From Brevundimonas pishanensis (GTDB lineage Bacteria > Pseudomonadota > Alphaproteobacteria > Caulobacterales > Caulobacteraceae): a stretch of DNA of 64,000 nucleotides. The translations under genes and the position numbers were made by a program. Of the stretch, positions 56,425 through 64,000 are shown piece by piece (position 1 is the stretch's first letter; each line of letters starts with the position of its first letter). The DNA is taken from assembly GCF_022750635.1 (NCBI RefSeq), contig NZ_JAJKBG010000001.1, positions 62,001-126,000 of the forward strand. Direction: 5' to 3'. Under the pieces are notes generated by a model that had not been told where the DNA came from, searched no databases, and was given only the letters and a program-made list of their open reading frames with translations.

Positions 56425-59274
56425 GTGAGTGCCACCATCGACACCCCTGTAGCCAAGGCCGATATTTCGTTCGACCTGCCGCCCGCGCTGGCGACCCCGC
56501 CCGGGGCCGGTGCGGTGTGCGACGACGAGGGCGCACGCAAGATCGGTCGCGGCGCTGCCGAGGGCTATCTGCTGGGGTCGTCGATTATCGTCGCCCACGC
56601 CAGCATCACCGCGCGTCGTCTGGGCCTTGAGGCACCCTCCCGCTCACCCCTTATTCTGGATGCGCTGGAGCTGTTCGCCTTTGTGCGGCCCGCCAGGTTC
56701 TGTGCTCCTTCGCCGACGGGTCTGGCCCTGTCTCTCGGTCATGCCGAACCCAGGGGACCCGAAGCACAGGCGCAGGCGCTGCGATCAGCCGCGCAGGAAC
56801 TTTTGTTGGAGCTGGCCGATCCAGCCTATCCCAAGCGCGAAGAGGCCTATGGTGTCGCCCTGACACTGGAGCGCGCGGGCTGGAGTTGGGGCAATCGGGT
56901 CATTCAAGCGCTGGAGGCGGGCGGCATCCGCAACCGCACCTCGCGCGGCTCGGGGCTCGATGTCTGGGCACGGCTGCCCGAATGGGAGGATGAACCTCCG
57001 CGTGGCGAGGCGGGCTCCGCCCCTGTCGACAGCGAGAGTGCGCGTATCCGGCTGGAGAAATTGCTGCGATCGTCGGGTCTGGATGAGACCCGCCCGGCCC
57101 AGTCCGACTATGCCGCCGAAGCGGCCTTTGCTTTTTCTCCCCGCAATGAAGAGGGTCGTCCGCGCGTCCTGCTGGCCGAAGCCGGCACAGGCACGGGCAA
57201 GACCATGGGCTATCTGGCCCCTGCTTCCGTCTGGGCCGAACGCAATCATGGTGCGGCATGGATTTCGACCTACACCCGCGCCCTGCAACGTCAGATCGAC
57301 CGCGAGAGCAAGGCTCTGTGGCCTGACGAGGCCGAGCGTCGCAAAAAGACGGTCGTGCGCAAGGGCCGCGAGAACTACCTGTGCCTGCTGAACCTTCAGG
57401 ACATGGTTCAGGCGGCACAACTGGGTAATGGCGACCTGATCGGTATGGCACTGGCCACCCGCTGGGCTGCCCATACCCGCGATGGCGACATGACGGGCGG
57501 CGACTATCCCGGCTGGCTGTCCGGCCTGTTCGCGGTCCAGCCGGCGCATCAGGCCAGCCCCGTCAATCTGGTTGATCGGCGCGGAGAATGCGTTCACGCC
57601 GCCTGCCCGCACTATCGTTTGTGCTTTGTTGAAAAGACCATTCGTGCCAGCCGCCGCGCAGACCTTGTGGTCGCCAACCATGCGTTGGTGATGACGCAGG
57701 CCGCGTTCGATGGGTCGCGCACGGCGCGTGGCCTGAAACAGGATGGCGAGACAGCGGCCCTGAAACGCATTGTCTTCGACGAAGGACACCACCTGTTCGA
57801 CGCCGCCGACAGCGCCTTTTCCGCCAGTTTGTCGGGACAGGAAGCGGCAGAGCTTCGCCGTTGGATACGGGGCCCAGAGGGGCGCGGGCGTCGCGGTCGC
57901 GGATTGGAAATCCGCCTTGGCGATTTGTGCGCTGACAACGAAGCGGCGAGCAAGGCACTGAAAGATGCCGTCGCTGCCGCAGCCCAACTGCCCGGTGAAG
58001 GGGTATCGGGCCGCATCGCCCCGGCTTCGGGTGAAGTGAACCCTATCGGCCCGATCGAACGCTTCTTGGTCGCTGCGCTTGAGCAACTACGCGCCCGCGC
58101 TGCCGAAAGCGGTGGGACCGAGTTCGGGCTGGAGTGCGCCCTGCGTCCCGTGACCGAACCCGTCATCGAAGCTGCCCGCGAGGCAGCACAGGCATTGGCC
58201 GCTGTCGAGGCTCCGCTGCTGGCCCTTTCGCGCCATCTCGAAGACATCCTCGACGAGGAAGCCGCCGAACTGGACCCGTCCGCCCGTGCCCGCATCGAAG
58301 GGGCGCTGCGCGGAATGGACCGCCGCGCGCGTATGACCTTGCCCGGTTGGCGCTCCATGCTAGCCGCGCTCGATGAAGCCGGAGCCGAGCCCGATCCCGA
58401 CTATGTCGACTGGCTGTCGGCAGAGGCTGCCTTTGGCCGCATCCACGATGTGGCCCTGCGTCGCCACTGGATCGATCCCACGGTGCCGCTGGAGGCCGCG
58501 GTCATCATGCCATCCCACGGCGTGTTGGTGACCAGCGCCACCCTTTCCGACCCCTCGGCCCAAGACCCGTTCGATATGGCCCGCGTACGCTCCGGTGCTG
58601 CCCGCCTGATTGATCCTGCCCGCACGCTCAAGGTCGAAAGCCCGTTCGACTATGCGAACAACAGCCGCATCATCGTGGTCAACGATCTGACCAAGGACGA
58701 ACCGCGCCAGACGGCGGCGGCCATGCGCGAGCTGTTCCTCGCCGCAGGGGGTGGGGGCGTTGGCCTGTTCACCGCTATCCGTCGTCTGAAAGCGGTCTAT
58801 GAGCGGTTGGGGCCGGACCTCGCCCGCGCCGGTATTCCGCTTTACGCTCAGCATGTCGATCCACTGGAAGTGGGCGCACTGGTTGATGTCTTCCGCGCCG
58901 AGAACGATAGCTGTCTGCTGGGCACCGACGCTGTGCGTGACGGGGTGGATGTGCCGGGCCGTTCGCTCCGTATCCTCGCCTTTGACCGTGTGCCGTGGCC
59001 ACGGCCGGACCTGTTGCACAAGGCCCGCCGCGCACGCTTCGGCTCCGGCCACGGGGGCCGCACCTATGACGATGCTCTGGCACGGGGCCGGATTGCGCAG
59101 GCGTTCGGTCGCCTGATCCGCCGCGCCGACGACAAGGGGGTGTTCGTCATGCTGGACGCCGCCTGCCCGACGCGCCTGTTCTCGGGCCTGCCCGAAGGGA
59201 CCGAGGTGATGCGGATGGGTCTGGCCGATGCGGTGGACCTGACCAAAGAATACCTCAAAGCGGACGAAGCCTGA
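56425..59274 (+). CDS. DinG-family ATP-dependent DNA helicase
   Basis: About 949 residues of an XPD/DinG-type superfamily 2 helicase. Walker A is AEAGTGTGKT (ending near residue 260), and the DEAH-like box is FDEGHH (Asp452). Four cysteines between them (ENYLCLLN, GECVHAACPHYRLCF) fit the iron-sulfur domain of this family. The C-terminal motif VI is QAFGRLIRRADDKG. The N-terminal 170 residues form a separate domain not found in E. coli DinG. The start is uncertain: GTG 56425 abuts a GGGAGG, and another GTG lies at 56377. ybaK follows with a one-base overlap. Confidence 0.9.
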   Translation: MSATIDTPVAKADISFDLPPALATPPGAGAVCDDEGARKIGRGAAEGYLLGSSIIVAHASITARRLGLEAPSRSPLILDALELFAFVRPARFCAPSPTGLALSLGHAEPRGPEAQAQALRSAAQELLLELADPAYPKREEAYGVALTLERAGWSWGNRVIQALEAGGIRNRTSRGSGLDVWARLPEWEDEPPRGEAGSAPVDSESARIRLEKLLRSSGLDETRPAQSDYAAEAAFAFSPRNEEGRPRVLLAEAGTGTGKTMGYLAPASVWAERNHGAAWISTYTRALQRQIDRESKALWPDEAERRKKTVVRKGRENYLCLLNLQDMVQAAQLGNGDLIGMALATRWAAHTRDGDMTGGDYPGWLSGLFAVQPAHQASPVNLVDRRGECVHAACPHYRLCFVEKTIRASRRADLVVANHALVMTQAAFDGSRTARGLKQDGETAALKRIVFDEGHHLFDAADSAFSASLSGQEAAELRRWIRGPEGRGRRGRGLEIRLGDLCADNEAASKALKDAVAAAAQLPGEGVSGRIAPASGEVNPIGPIERFLVAALEQLRARAAESGGTEFGLECALRPVTEPVIEAAREAAQALAAVEAPLLALSRHLEDILDEEAAELDPSARARIEGALRGMDRRARMTLPGWRSMLAALDEAGAEPDPDYVDWLSAEAAFGRIHDVALRRHWIDPTVPLEAAVIMPSHGVLVTSATLSDPSAQDPFDMARVRSGAARLIDPARTLKVESPFDYANNSRIIVVNDLTKDEPRQTAAAMRELFLAAGGGGVGLFTAIRRLKAVYERLGPDLARAGIPLYAQHVDPLEVGALVDVFRAENDSCLLGTDAVRDGVDVPGRSLRILAFDRVPWPRPDLLHKARRARFGSGHGGRTYDDALARGRIAQAFGRLIRRADDKGVFVMLDAACPTRLFSGLPEGTEVMRMGLADAVDLTKEYLKADEA

Positions 59275-59747
59275 TGGCCAAGACCACGCCTGCCACCGTC
59301 GCCCTGTCCAAGGCCGGTGTCACTTTCGACCTGTTCCCGTACGACTATGACCCCGATGCCCCGCGTGTCGGACTTCAGGCCGCAGAGGCGCTGGGCAAAG
59401 ACCCCGAGCAGGTGTTCAAAAGCCTGATGGTCTTGGTCGATGACAAGCCCGCCTGCGTGGTTCTCCCGTCGGATTGCGAGGTCAGTATGAAAAAGCTGGC
59501 CGCGGCGCTGAAGGGGAAACATGCCCAGATGATGAAGCCCGCAGATGCCGAACGTCTGACGGGCTACAAGGTCGGCGGCGTAAGTCCTTTTGGTCAGCGC
59601 AAACAGGTGCCGACCGTCATCGATGAAACGGCACAGTTGTTTGATCAGGTGCTGATCAACGCCGGTCAACGCGGGCTTTTGCTGGGTATCGCCCCGCCAG
59701 ATGCGCTCACTGCCTCGCAAGCGGTCTGGGCCGACATTACCGCCTGA
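59274..59747 (+). CDS. ybaK: Cys-tRNA(Pro) deacylase YbaK
   Basis: The 157-residue trans-editing protein is of the INS superfamily, with VFKSLMVLVDDKPACVVLPSD (in part), the catalytic lysine region QVFKSLMV, KPADAERLTGYKVGGVSPFG and the C-terminal LLLGIAPPDALT. It hydrolyses Cys mischarged on tRNA-Pro. Its ATG overlaps the helicase stop (TGATG). Confidence 0.94.
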   Translation: MAKTTPATVALSKAGVTFDLFPYDYDPDAPRVGLQAAEALGKDPEQVFKSLMVLVDDKPACVVLPSDCEVSMKKLAAALKGKHAQMMKPADAERLTGYKVGGVSPFGQRKQVPTVIDETAQLFDQVLINAGQRGLLLGIAPPDALTASQAVWADITA

Positions 59748-59798
59748 AATCTTCGGGTTGTGCGAGACGCCGACCAAGCCCTGTTCTATAAGCCGCCC

Positions 59799-60866
59799 AT
59801 GACCTCTGCCCCCTTGCCTACCGAACGCCACAGCCGCCGCGGCCTGTTCATTCCCTTCATCATCGTCGGGATCGCGCTGGCACTATGGACGGTCTGGTGG
59901 TTCTGGCTCGCCAATGAAGCCAAGAGCCAGTTGCAAACCCGTCTGGATCGGCTGCAAGCCTCGGGCTGGAGCGTTGAACATGCCGGAATATCCGCCAGCG
60001 GCTGGCCCCTGCATACGCGCCTGACGGTGAAAGAGGGCCAGTTCATCGCCCCGTCCGGTCACGGCATCAAGGCACCGTCCATCGCCGCAGAGGCCAACAC
60101 CTATAATCCGCTACACTGGGTCGTCGTGGCCGACAAAGGCCTGACGCTCGTGCGGGCTGAAAAGGGCGAGACGCTGGTGGCAGCAAAGGCCATCCGGCTT
60201 AGTCTGACCGGCATTCGCCAGCGTTGGCCCAATGTTGCGTTCGAGATCGCCCAGCCGGTCTTCACGCCTGCCGAAGGGGCCGAGCCCTTCCCACTGGCCA
60301 ATGCCGAACTGATCCAGCTCTACATGCGTCCCCACTTGACCAGCAGCACGACGCCCGGCGATGATGTGGACATCATGTTCCGCCTCATTCAAGCCCACGG
60401 CCGCGAAGGTGGTCCGGTGCAGGGCTTTGCGCAGAACGGCGAACTGACCCTTCAGGTCGAAGCCGTGGTCGAGAAGTCCTCGGCTCTGCGCCAGCCTGCG
60501 GCCGCCGCCGGCCTGTTGTCGGCATGGACCGCAAACGGTGGCCGCTTCGTCAATGTAAAGGGCGAGATGAAGGCCGGTGAAAGCCAAGCCGTTCTGACCA
60601 GTCCCGTCCTCAACGCCGACGACAAGGGCCAACTGGAGGGCGAGGTGCAGTTCAAGGCCGTTAAACCTTTGGCCGCTCTGGTCGGTCTGGCTGGTAGCCA
60701 TCAGGGACAACCCGCCGAGAGGGCCGCGGCTGCCCGCGCCGCCGCCTCTGCTCCGCAAGGCGGTGAGGGCGAGGCTGCTCAGGACGTCGAGCTTTCGGTC
60801 CTGTTCCGCAAGGGCCGCACCTATCTGGGTCCGTTCGCGCTGGCTCCGGCACCGAAACTGTTCTGA
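59799..60866 (+). CDS. DUF2125 domain membrane-anchored protein
   Basis: A 355-residue protein starting at ATG 59799 with one N-terminal membrane segment (FIPFIIVGIALALWTVWWFW) and a large periplasmic part. The signature GWSVEHAGISASGWPLHTRLTV shows the DUF2125 pattern, here cited in parts, followed by repeated beta-rich segments. The family is alphaproteobacterial and uncharacterised. The next gene starts within its stop codon (TGATG). It is the second of three genes leading to hisC. Confidence 0.88.
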   Translation: MTSAPLPTERHSRRGLFIPFIIVGIALALWTVWWFWLANEAKSQLQTRLDRLQASGWSVEHAGISASGWPLHTRLTVKEGQFIAPSGHGIKAPSIAAEANTYNPLHWVVVADKGLTLVRAEKGETLVAAKAIRLSLTGIRQRWPNVAFEIAQPVFTPAEGAEPFPLANAELIQLYMRPHLTSSTTPGDDVDIMFRLIQAHGREGGPVQGFAQNGELTLQVEAVVEKSSALRQPAAAAGLLSAWTANGGRFVNVKGEMKAGESQAVLTSPVLNADDKGQLEGEVQFKAVKPLAALVGLAGSHQGQPAERAAAARAAASAPQGGEGEAAQDVELSVLFRKGRTYLGPFALAPAPKLF

Positions 60867-61546
60867 TGCTGCACGCCCCGGAAGAAGACCCGCAACGCCT
60901 CGCATTGGACAAGGCTGTGGCCGACGCCGTGGCCGCGCGTCTGACGGCCGGCCCGCGCGGTCGGCCCGACGCAGATGCCTTGGCCTTGCGCGAACTGCTA
61001 CGCGGACTGACGCCGCCACAAAGATCGGCTCTGCGCGCCGTCATGGGCCGCATGGAAGCCGGTCATGGCAAACCTCTTCTGGCCTGTGGCGGCATTTCCC
61101 AGCTTCTGGCCGCAGATCGCTGGGGGCCGTTTGCCCGTCCGGTAGCAGAGCCGGACCAAGCTCTGGACGCCGCCCGCGCGGGGGCCCGCGCCCTGATTGA
61201 CATCGGCAACCGTGCATGGTGGGGCAAGCTGCTGGCGGACCCGACGGTGAAGGTCATCGCCGCCCTGCCCGACGACGCACAGGCCCGCCCGCGCGCCTTT
61301 ATGGTGTCGACGGAAACCAGCGGCCCGACCGGGGATGACCGCACCTTCTGGGTGACAGACAGTCCTCTGCCCGATTTCGAAATCATCGCCCACCTGTCCA
61401 ACAACGGGCTGGCCGCCAGCTTGATGGCCGAATCCGGTGGCTTGATGCTGTTTACGCTGAGTGGCTATGTGCAGGCCGACGACGGGAGGCTGCAAGGCGC
61501 TCCCGGAACCCTGCAAGGCATCATCGGCGCCGCGCCAATATTCTGA
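60866..61546 (+). CDS. Chorismate mutase-like protein (possibly degenerate)
   Basis: A 226-residue protein. Its N-terminal helical part (DADALALRELLRGLTPPQR and ALRAVMGRMEA) recalls the last helices of an AroQ-type chorismate mutase, and the rest (KVIAALPDDA, DDRTFWVTDSPL, GLMLFTLSGYVQADDGR) resembles the extra C-terminal domain seen in some alphaproteobacterial chorismate mutases. I cannot place the usual active-site arginines, so activity is doubtful. Its position directly before hisC and after DUF2125 supports an aromatic or histidine pathway link. The assignment is from memory of related proteins. Confidence 0.55.
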   Translation: MLHAPEEDPQRLALDKAVADAVAARLTAGPRGRPDADALALRELLRGLTPPQRSALRAVMGRMEAGHGKPLLACGGISQLLAADRWGPFARPVAEPDQALDAARAGARALIDIGNRAWWGKLLADPTVKVIAALPDDAQARPRAFMVSTETSGPTGDDRTFWVTDSPLPDFEIIAHLSNNGLAASLMAESGGLMLFTLSGYVQADDGRLQGAPGTLQGIIGAAPIF

Positions 61547-61570
61547 CTAGAGATCATTCGAGGAAGCGTC

Positions 61571-62671
61571 ATGACCGATCAAAGCGCCAATGCGCCCACC
61601 CCCAAGCCGGGTATTCTGGACATTGCCCCCTATGTCGGCGGCAAGGGCGCGCTGGACGGCATCGCCGAACCCATGAAGCTGTCGTCCAACGAGAACCCGC
61701 TGGGTGCGGGTCCCAAGGCTCGCGAAGCCTTCGCCTCGGTGCTCGACAAGATCCACATCTATCCCGATGGCCGCGCCGACAAGCTGCGTGCCGCTGTGGC
61801 TGCCAAACATGGTCTTGAAGAAGACCGTCTGATCTTCGGCAATGGCTCGGATGAAGTTTTCGCCCTGCTGAACCAGACCTATCTGACGGCAGGCGACAAT
61901 ATCGTCACCGGCCAGTACGGCTTCCTCGCCTATCGCATCTCGGCACTGGGCTGTGAGGCGCAGGTCAAACTCGCCCCCGAGCCGGGCTATAAGGCCGAGG
62001 TCGACGCCCTGCTCGAGCAGGTCGATGAGCGCACCAAGATCGTCTACGTCTCCAACCCGTCGAACCCGACCGGCAGCTGGAACACGGCAGAGGAAATCCG
62101 CCGCCTGCACGCCGCACTTCCGCCGCACATCCTGCTAGTGGTCGATGAGGCCTATGCCGAATATGTGGTCGAGGCTGAGTACGAGAGCGCATTCGAGCTG
62201 GCTCGCACGGCCAACAACATCATCGTCACCCGCACCTTCTCCAAGATCCACGGCCTTGGCGGTCTGCGCATCGGCTTCGGCTACTGCCCTGCTGACGTGA
62301 TGGGGGCGATGGACCGTATCCGCCTGCCGTTCAACGTCTCGGTTCCGGGTCTGGCAGCGGCGGTGGCAGCCGTGAACGACGAGGAGCACCAGCAGGCTTC
62401 GCGTAATCTGGTGCTGGAATGGCGCCCGCGTCTGACGCAGGTCATCAAGGGTTTCGGCTATGAAGTTCTGCCGTCTGTCGGCAACTTCATCCTTGTCCTG
62501 TTCAAGGACCCTGCCGAGGCCAATGCCGCCAGTGACTGGCTGAACCAAAAGGGCATTATTGTCCGCGGCGTGGTCGGCTATGGCCTGCCGCAGGGCCTGC
62601 GCATCACCATCGGCACGCCGGACCAGAACCGCGCCGTGGCCGATGCGCTGAGCGAGTTCGCCTCCCGTTAA
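61571..62671 (+). CDS. hisC: Histidinol-phosphate/aromatic aminotransferase
   Basis: The 366-residue class-I/II PLP aminotransferase of the HisC group: KLSSNENPLGAGPKA at the N-terminus, YPDGRADKLRAAVA, FGNGSDEVFALL, VSNPSNPTGSW, the PLP region VVDEAYAEYV and the Schiff-base lysine in RTFSKIHGLGGLRIGF. Alphaproteobacterial HisC proteins in this setting often act on both imidazole acetol phosphate and aromatic keto acids. The gene follows the chorismate-mutase-like gene by 24 bp, which favours an aromatic role, and ends in a strong terminator. Confidence 0.93.
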   Translation: MTDQSANAPTPKPGILDIAPYVGGKGALDGIAEPMKLSSNENPLGAGPKAREAFASVLDKIHIYPDGRADKLRAAVAAKHGLEEDRLIFGNGSDEVFALLNQTYLTAGDNIVTGQYGFLAYRISALGCEAQVKLAPEPGYKAEVDALLEQVDERTKIVYVSNPSNPTGSWNTAEEIRRLHAALPPHILLVVDEAYAEYVVEAEYESAFELARTANNIIVTRTFSKIHGLGGLRIGFGYCPADVMGAMDRIRLPFNVSVPGLAAAVAAVNDEEHQQASRNLVLEWRPRLTQVIKGFGYEVLPSVGNFILVLFKDPAEANAASDWLNQKGIIVRGVVGYGLPQGLRITIGTPDQNRAVADALSEFASR

Positions 62672-62695
62672 GGGTCGCGCACCGCCTGATAAAGC

Positions 62696-62730
62696 AAACG
62701 CCGCGCCCCGAAAGGAGCGCGGCGTTTTTC
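62696..62730. terminator. Bidirectional terminator between hisC and the MipA-like gene
   Basis: AAACGCCGCGC pairs with GCGCGGCGTTT across CCCGAAAGGA, with further T residues on the plus side; it serves hisC and the convergent MipA/OmpV gene. Confidence 0.85.
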
Positions 62731-62731
62731 A

Positions 62732-63514
62732 TTACATGCCGCTGAAGCGAACCACGCCGACGAGCCCCGCACGCCAGATGTAGTCGTCTTCGATCAATGG
62801 GCTGTTGGCCGCATCGCCGAGGTACTTTTCATAGTTCACGAAAGTGCCCACGCCATATCGGTCACCGATCGGCACTGCGAGGAAGGCCGACACGCCCGCC
62901 GCCGACATGCCGCCATCGCCCTGGAACGACTGGTAGTCGGTCACCGCTGCCTCGGCATCCGTAACACCGAAATAGCGGTTCAGACGGTCATCGTCGCCAC
63001 CGCGGCCATAGGCCATCACCTGCAAAAGCCCCACCGGCGTCACGCGCTGATGACCAACCTGCGCTTGCCAGGCAAAACCGGCATCATCGCCGGTCACGTC
63101 CTGCTGGATCCGGCCACCGACGACGACATTTCCCGGCAGTCGCTTGAAAGCATAGAGCGCCGCATCGGCACCCAGTTCGGGACGGTTGTCGAAGCCTTCG
63201 ATCTCGCCAGCAGCAAAACGCGGGCGCAGTTGCACACCGGCGCGGAAGTCATCGGTGTTGATGGCATTATAGCCGATACCGTCCAGCCCGTTGGCATAGA
63301 CGATGTCGCGATAGGAAGCCGAACCCCAGAAGGTCCAGTTAACGTCCTTGGTGCTGGCACCGGTCGCGCTGAAGCCGCGCACGAAACCACCGCCGACGTC
63401 GACCTTCCACGTCTTCGGGGCTTCGACCTGTTCATAGGGCTGGGACTGGGCCAGCGCCTGTCCGGAGACAAGCGCCAGTGTTGTCGCGGCAAAGGCCACG
63501 GTCACGATACGCAT
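62732..63514 (-). CDS. MipA/OmpV-family outer-membrane protein
   Basis: A 260-residue outer-membrane barrel with a signal peptide ending QALAQS. The repeated aromatic strands (GYNAINTDDFRAGVQLRPRF, ADAALYAFKRLPG) and the ending VRFSGM match the MipA/OmpV family of scaffold or porin-like proteins. AGGAG lies nine bases before ATG 63514 and six bases before a GTG at 63517, so the start could be three bases earlier. Confidence 0.85.
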   Translation of the reverse strand: MRIVTVAFAATTLALVSGQALAQSQPYEQVEAPKTWKVDVGGGFVRGFSATGASTKDVNWTFWGSASYRDIVYANGLDGIGYNAINTDDFRAGVQLRPRFAAGEIEGFDNRPELGADAALYAFKRLPGNVVVGGRIQQDVTGDDAGFAWQAQVGHQRVTPVGLLQVMAYGRGGDDDRLNRYFGVTDAEAAVTDYQSFQGDGGMSAAGVSAFLAVPIGDRYGVGTFVNYEKYLGDAANSPLIEDDYIWRAGLVGVVRFSGM

Positions 63515-63606
63515 CACAAAGGGCTCCTGAAGGGGGAAGTCCGCGCACGCGCAGACATTCAGTCAGCCACCTTTGAGACTATATTTCGGGCGCCAGAATG
63601 CCTTGA

Positions 63607-64000
63607 TCAGGGCTGCAAAAGGGCGGTCGACGCCCTTTCGAGTGAAGCTTCCATACGCTTCATGAACTCGCCGCGTTTCAAGCCCGCTTCGATGGGCGGC
63701 AGGAATTCGAAAACCACTGTACCCGGCTTGAACTTGGTCAGGCCCTTGGCGGGCCAATACTGGCCCGAGTTGGTCGCGATCAGATAGCAGGTTGCATCAA
63801 CATCCCGATAGATAGCGGCTACGCCGGGCTTGTACTCCGGCACCGCGCCCGGTTGGGTTCGCGTGCCTTCCGGGAAGATCATGATCTGGCGTCCTTCGTC
63901 CAGACGCGCGCGGGTGTTGCGCACCATGTCCTTCAGTGCCTTGGCGTGAGCTTCGCGGTCCACGGGGATCATCTTGGTCTTCCAAGCGAACCAGCCAATG
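63607..64000 (-). CDS. plsC: 1-acyl-sn-glycerol-3-phosphate acyltransferase (N-terminus outside window)
   Basis: The visible 130 C-terminal residues are the second half of a PlsC-type acyltransferase. Motif III, FPEGTRTQPGA, is present, and the later ATNSGQYWPAKGL and KFKPGTVVFEFLPPIEAGL blocks are family-typical. The catalytic HxxxxD motif lies beyond the right edge. The enzyme makes phosphatidate at the inner membrane. Confidence 0.9.
   Translation of the reverse strand, partial: IGWFAWKTKMIPVDREAHAKALKDMVRNTRARLDEGRQIMIFPEGTRTQPGAVPEYKPGVAAIYRDVDATCYLIATNSGQYWPAKGLTKFKPGTVVFEFLPPIEAGLKRGEFMKRMEASLERASTALLQP

Overview
The window is ordinary chromosomal DNA of an alphaproteobacterium. The best guess is the order Caulobacterales (Brevundimonas or Asticcacaulis type). 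The evidence is protein similarity judged by eye, moderately high GC, atpHAGDC gene order, an Ala/Lys/Pro-rich N-terminal extension on AtpD, DUF484-xerC, DUF2125-chorismate-mutase-like-hisC, and a nadD-rsfS-rlmH-envC-ctpA-yibQ operon. No phage, insertion sequence, CRISPR array or defence island is visible. Coding density is high, many genes overlap by 1-22 bp, and strong bidirectional terminators separate convergent units.

Layout. 1-9.0 kb: a CoA-transferase-family gene cut by the window edge, a PAP2 phosphatase, class I ribonucleotide reductase alpha (nrdA) behind two tandem DnaA boxes, an exported beta-barrel-like protein, gamma-glutamyltranspeptidase, tRNA-Arg(ACG), and a serine-type sulfatase with a small membrane protein. 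9.1-12.8 kb: a GMC oxidoreductase and a coniferyl-aldehyde-dehydrogenase-like enzyme, convergent with a TetR regulator; this looks like an alcohol-to-aldehyde-to-acid module. 12.8-22.7 kb: a 413-bp non-coding stretch with palindromes and a minus-strand hairpin, a small exported protein, tRNA-Arg(CCG), SDR-phhB, ubiE-ubiB, arfB with a DUF188 gene, two exported amidohydrolases (one without its metal motif) and DUF167. 22.7-29.6 kb: etfBA, a PduO-type cobalamin adenosyltransferase with a HIG1-like protein, a TonB receptor behind two Fur-like dyads, and an unrecognised 373-residue protein.

29.7-43.6 kb: ahcY, divergent from a globin-coupled chemoreceptor with an 18-bp dyad between them, bioB, the cell-envelope/ribosome operon nadD-rsfS-rlmH-envC-ctpA-yibQ (minus strand), a lipoprotein with gloA and a CHCC zinc protein, an orphan ABC ATPase, a Tat-type exported protein and rppH. 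43.6-48.5 kb: the F1 ATP synthase operon atpHAGDC (minus strand). 48.5-64 kb: terC, priA (minus) divergent from a transaldolase-family aldolase, DUF484-xerC, a two-domain retropepsin-like protein, an epoxide hydrolase (minus), a DinG-type helicase-ybaK-DUF2125-chorismate-mutase-like-hisC run, a MipA/OmpV porin-like protein, and plsC cut by the right edge.

The genes fall mainly into housekeeping themes: dNTP supply and replication restart (nrdA, priA, dinG-like, xerC), respiratory energy (ubiE, ubiB, etfBA, NDUFS6-like protein, ATP synthase), envelope remodelling (envC, ctpA, yibQ, plsC) and the methyl cycle (ahcY). I found no convincing new multi-gene system. The items most worth a second look are the HxH-less amidohydrolase paired with an intact lipoprotein paralogue, the PriA zinc domain that has lost cysteines, the serine-type sulfatase pair, the operator-like dyads before the TonB receptor and ahcY, the possible small RNA or attenuator upstream of tetR, and the duplicated-DTG retropepsin.
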